Program-made: the position numbers and the translations under genes
Source: Candidatus Nitronereus thalassa
GTDB taxonomy: Bacteria; Nitrospirota; Nitrospiria; Nitrospirales; UBA8639
Direction: 5' to 3'
Assembly: GCF_032191465.1 (NCBI RefSeq)
Contig: NZ_JAQOUE010000001.1
Span: forward strand, 682,001 to 746,000
DNA: 64,000 nucleotides
Notes under the pieces: generated by a model
What the model saw: only the letters and a program-made list of their open reading frames with translations
Told to the model about the DNA's origin: nothing
The model's database searches: none
Shown: positions 61,896 to 64,000 of the stretch, one piece after another
Position numbering within the stretch: position 1 is the stretch's first letter
Layout: the number at the start of each line of letters is the position of its first letter

Positions 61896-63257
61896 CTAGG
61901 TGGAACGGCCAGAATAAATATACTCAAAAACCTCTTTAGGAACATGCTGAGGCCGAAGACTATGGACAATGGCGAGTTCTCCCTCATTAGTCAAATCGAC
62001 GACTCTCGCCTCTTTTCGAGGGGTCTGAGGGGAACAAATCATGACACAGGGCTTCGTTCGCTCCTCAGAATTTACCCCGGTGACCAAGCCGACCGAACCA
62101 TTAGTTAATTCAACCAAACTTCCCGGAGGATACACCCCAAGGGCTCGAACCATATAGACAACCACTTCTTCAGACAATTCTGCCTTGCTACTTATGGAAT
62201 TGTCATCCTCTCCACCATCCTGAGCAGTTCCTACGGAAGCGGCTTCCTCATTCAACATCGTCTCAATGGAGTCACTCACCGCCATGAGCTTTTCAACGAT
62301 ATAATGATCATATAGGTACGATAAAGCTTCAGCAGGAGTAAAATTTTTGGAGGGATCAGGTTGATGACATAAATGGTCGTACTCATCGGCCGCCATGATG
62401 ATTTTGGCAAAGAATGAAATGTCATCCCCCTTTAACCCTAAGGGAAATCCAGACCCATCTAACCGTTCATGATGTTGGTAGATGGCTTGGACCGTAGACG
62501 CGGGGATTGAGGGAAATCTTTCGACCGCAGCTTTTCCTAATTCAGATTGCCTCAGCCAGTCTTGCTGTTCGGCTTTCGTCAAACCCGATCGCTTCATCCG
62601 CAGCATTACAGGAAAATTCTGTTTTCCAATATCATGCAGAAGTGCGGCAAGAGCCAAAGCATACAACTCGTCATCGTTAAGGTCATATTCCTTCCCCACC
62701 AACAAGGATACGATACACACATTAAGCGAATGAGCTAAAAATGGATCCTCTGCCTGCGTGGAAGTCAAAATATCAATCATAGCCATACTTGTTTCAGGTT
62801 TACTCAATGAATGGATAAGAGTGGAGACGACTTGATCGGCCGATTTGATTCCAGCAGCATGCCCATCACTGATTCTTTTCAATGCAATTTTGGTTTGAGC
62901 CACTACCTGTTGATATAAATAAGCGGCTTTTTGTAATTCTGCGCCATGGTCCTGACATGCCTGAATTTGACCTATCCGAATCTCTTCCTGTTTCTGCTCC
63001 TCCGCAGCTTGCACCACCTCCCTAGGTACGGATTCAGGACTATCCGGACCATCTTTAACTTCGCTGCCCTCTTCTGGGTCCGACAAGTCAGGATCATAAA
63101 ATATCTTAACTTTGGGAATAGCCTTAAGGGTTTTTATTTCTTTTGCGGAGGTAATTTTAAACTTACTTTTGGCAAATGGATGGTTCCACCAAGAACATTC
63201 TAACTTAATGTATAATCCAATTCGCAGTTCATTGAGAGGCATTGGAATAAAAGGCAT
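61896..63257 (-). CDS. DUF3391/HD-GYP c-di-GMP phosphodiesterase
   Basis: 453 residues. The N-terminal DUF3391 domain (ELRIGLYIKLECSWWNHPF...SKFKITS) is followed by an HD-GYP domain with AHSLNVCIVS, LLHDIGKQ and HHERLDGSGFP; the GYP motif reads GFP. The C-terminal beta-rich end contains YPPGSLVELTNGSVGLVTGVN. HD-GYP proteins hydrolyse c-di-GMP to GMP. It is divergent from another DUF3391 gene at 63872. Confidence 0.92.
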   Translation of the reverse strand: MPFIPMPLNELRIGLYIKLECSWWNHPFAKSKFKITSAKEIKTLKAIPKVKIFYDPDLSDPEEGSEVKDGPDSPESVPREVVQAAEEQKQEEIRIGQIQACQDHGAELQKAAYLYQQVVAQTKIALKRISDGHAAGIKSADQVVSTLIHSLSKPETSMAMIDILTSTQAEDPFLAHSLNVCIVSLLVGKEYDLNDDELYALALAALLHDIGKQNFPVMLRMKRSGLTKAEQQDWLRQSELGKAAVERFPSIPASTVQAIYQHHERLDGSGFPLGLKGDDISFFAKIIMAADEYDHLCHQPDPSKNFTPAEALSYLYDHYIVEKLMAVSDSIETMLNEEAASVGTAQDGGEDDNSISSKAELSEEVVVYMVRALGVYPPGSLVELTNGSVGLVTGVNSEERTKPCVMICSPQTPRKEARVVDLTNEGELAIVHSLRPQHVPKEVFEYIYSGRST

Positions 63258-63871
63258 TCGTCAGAACCTCACTGTATCAATTGAAGAAAGAGCTCCAGCC
63301 CTATTCAAAAATCCCATGTATATTTTGGACTTAGCAATACTATAGTTGCCGTGTTTCCTGACGACATTTCGGTCCCACGAGAATTCTCTTAGGGGTTTTT
63401 CGGATGACAAACCTCAAAACTTCAGAGATAGCACCATTTTTTTTGTTAAATTGTTTTCCTTTGATGCGAGTGGCGAGGTGTTCTGACTTTATATTCAACT
63501 TGTTCAGGAAGACAATTTTTAAAAATTATCGAACTCCGAGCCTGGCATTGAAACGTCGACTTTTTGTGGAAAATCGCTGAATTTTCAAATGCCTGCATCA
63601 AAACAATTTCGCACGGATTGAATAGATCTCTACCAAATGGCCACATTTGGGAGAAAATATGTGCATCATGACCAATGGGGTTTAGATCTATGGAGATAGA
63701 CCGAAACTAAAGAGAAGAGGAGGATCGCATTATAACGTCCACCGGCTTACGAGTAGAAGAACTTCACGCCGGAGACTTAAGTATTCTCCAGAATTCGGAT
63801 CATAAATAAAATGGAATCCCTCTTATTGAATTGGACAATCTCATCCCTTCCTCGTACGGAGTTTCACCCCC
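63258..63871. other. 614-bp divergent intergenic region
   Basis: Lies between the two divergent DUF3391/HD-GYP genes. No convincing gene. An AGGAGG at about 63718-63723 precedes a 26-codon frame beginning with ATT and ending at 63808, which lacks an ATG, GTG or TTG start. Confidence 0.4.
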
Positions 63872-64000
63872 GTGGCCTATAAACTTCTTGAGAATCTCGA
63901 CGAACTCCGAATCGGAATGTACGTGAAGCTCGATTGCTCCTGGTGGGCTCACCCTTTCGCCACTAGCCGATTCAAAATTGCCTCCCAGCAGGATATTGAA
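63872..64000 (+). CDS. Second DUF3391/HD-GYP-type protein (N-terminal part)
   Basis: Open from GTG 63872, with GGAG 10 bp upstream, to the window end (43 codons). The product LDELRIGMYVKLDCSWWAHPF is very close to the DUF3391 start of the 61896 gene (LNELRIGLYIKLECSWWNHPF). The remainder, presumably HD-GYP, lies outside the window. Confidence 0.8.
   Translation, partial: MAYKLLENLDELRIGMYVKLDCSWWAHPFATSRFKIASQQDIE

Noticed and set aside
63718-63808. Short frame behind AGGAGG
   Set aside because: No ATG, GTG or TTG start; only an ATT codon is in place. Kept as a note on the intergenic region.
1-64000. CRISPR array, rRNA operon, insertion sequence or integrase
   Set aside because: No regularly spaced repeats, no rRNA motifs, and no transposase or integrase protein found on either strand; only small repeat elements are present.

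Overview
The window is chromosomal DNA of a Gram-negative bacterium. A coproheme/chlorite-dismutase-family protein, a membrane-anchored six-heme cytochrome c, molybdenum-cofactor and Tat-export genes, and dense c-di-GMP signalling (riboswitch, EAL-HDOD, two HD-GYP proteins) together fit a Nitrospira-like member of the Nitrospirota. That assignment is inference; there is no rRNA gene here to test it.

Layout. (1) 191-9005: a complete tryptophan pathway in the order trpE, trpG, trpD, trpC, trpF, trpB, trpA. It is interrupted between trpF and trpB by an opposite-strand acyltransferase gene and a duplicated 3' end of trpF. (2) 9136-13518: a cytosolic-looking amidase, an NFACT (RqcH-like) protein, and an oxidoreductase pair. 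(3) 22861-13656, all minus strand: rod-like flagellar protein, HtrA, TatC, MoaB/Mog, Mrp-type ATPase, MoeA, MobB, hexaheme cytochrome, and ABC ATPase and permease. This looks like a block for making, exporting and maturing periplasmic molybdo- and heme enzymes. (4) 23093-25764: an MDR dehydrogenase, tRNA-Thr and several very small proteins. (5) 34566-26223, minus strand: housekeeping genes including radA, tsaB, rimI, tandem DUF507 genes, a second tatC and a cyclophilin. (6) 34689-39718: an RNase H-like nuclease, a PP2C phosphatase, a patatin lipoprotein and an M20 amidohydrolase. (7) 39740-44929: an accessory region with a two-ACT-domain regulator, a transglutaminase, a truncated copy of the regulator, a two-TM gene broken by one stop codon, and two divergent Fe(II)/2-oxoglutarate-type oxygenases. 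(8) 45135-52264: recN, thioredoxin, secreted proteins, a SleB-type hydrolase behind a sigma-54-like promoter, and a sigma-28-like factor. (9) 52315-59969: the Lhr helicase, a chlorite-dismutase-family protein and a membrane protein. (10) 60106-64000: EAL-HDOD, a CAT-anticodon tRNA, and two divergent DUF3391/HD-GYP genes, the last cut by the window edge.

Two observations stand out. First, a c-di-GMP-I (GEMM) riboswitch aptamer followed by an intrinsic terminator precedes the FliA/WhiG-type sigma factor. Cyclic di-GMP made and destroyed by enzymes such as those encoded 10 kb away may therefore gate a whole regulon. Second, two unrelated loci share one architecture: an intact gene, then an inserted gene, then a short GGGTCRGGAG-type tag, then a truncated 3' copy of the first gene. 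The cases are trpF/acyltransferase/'trpF and the ACT regulator/transglutaminase/'ACT. The tag occurs again at other edges of the accessory region, suggesting a REP-like or recombination-associated element linked to gene insertion. A separate inverted-repeat element is present twice between co-directional genes.
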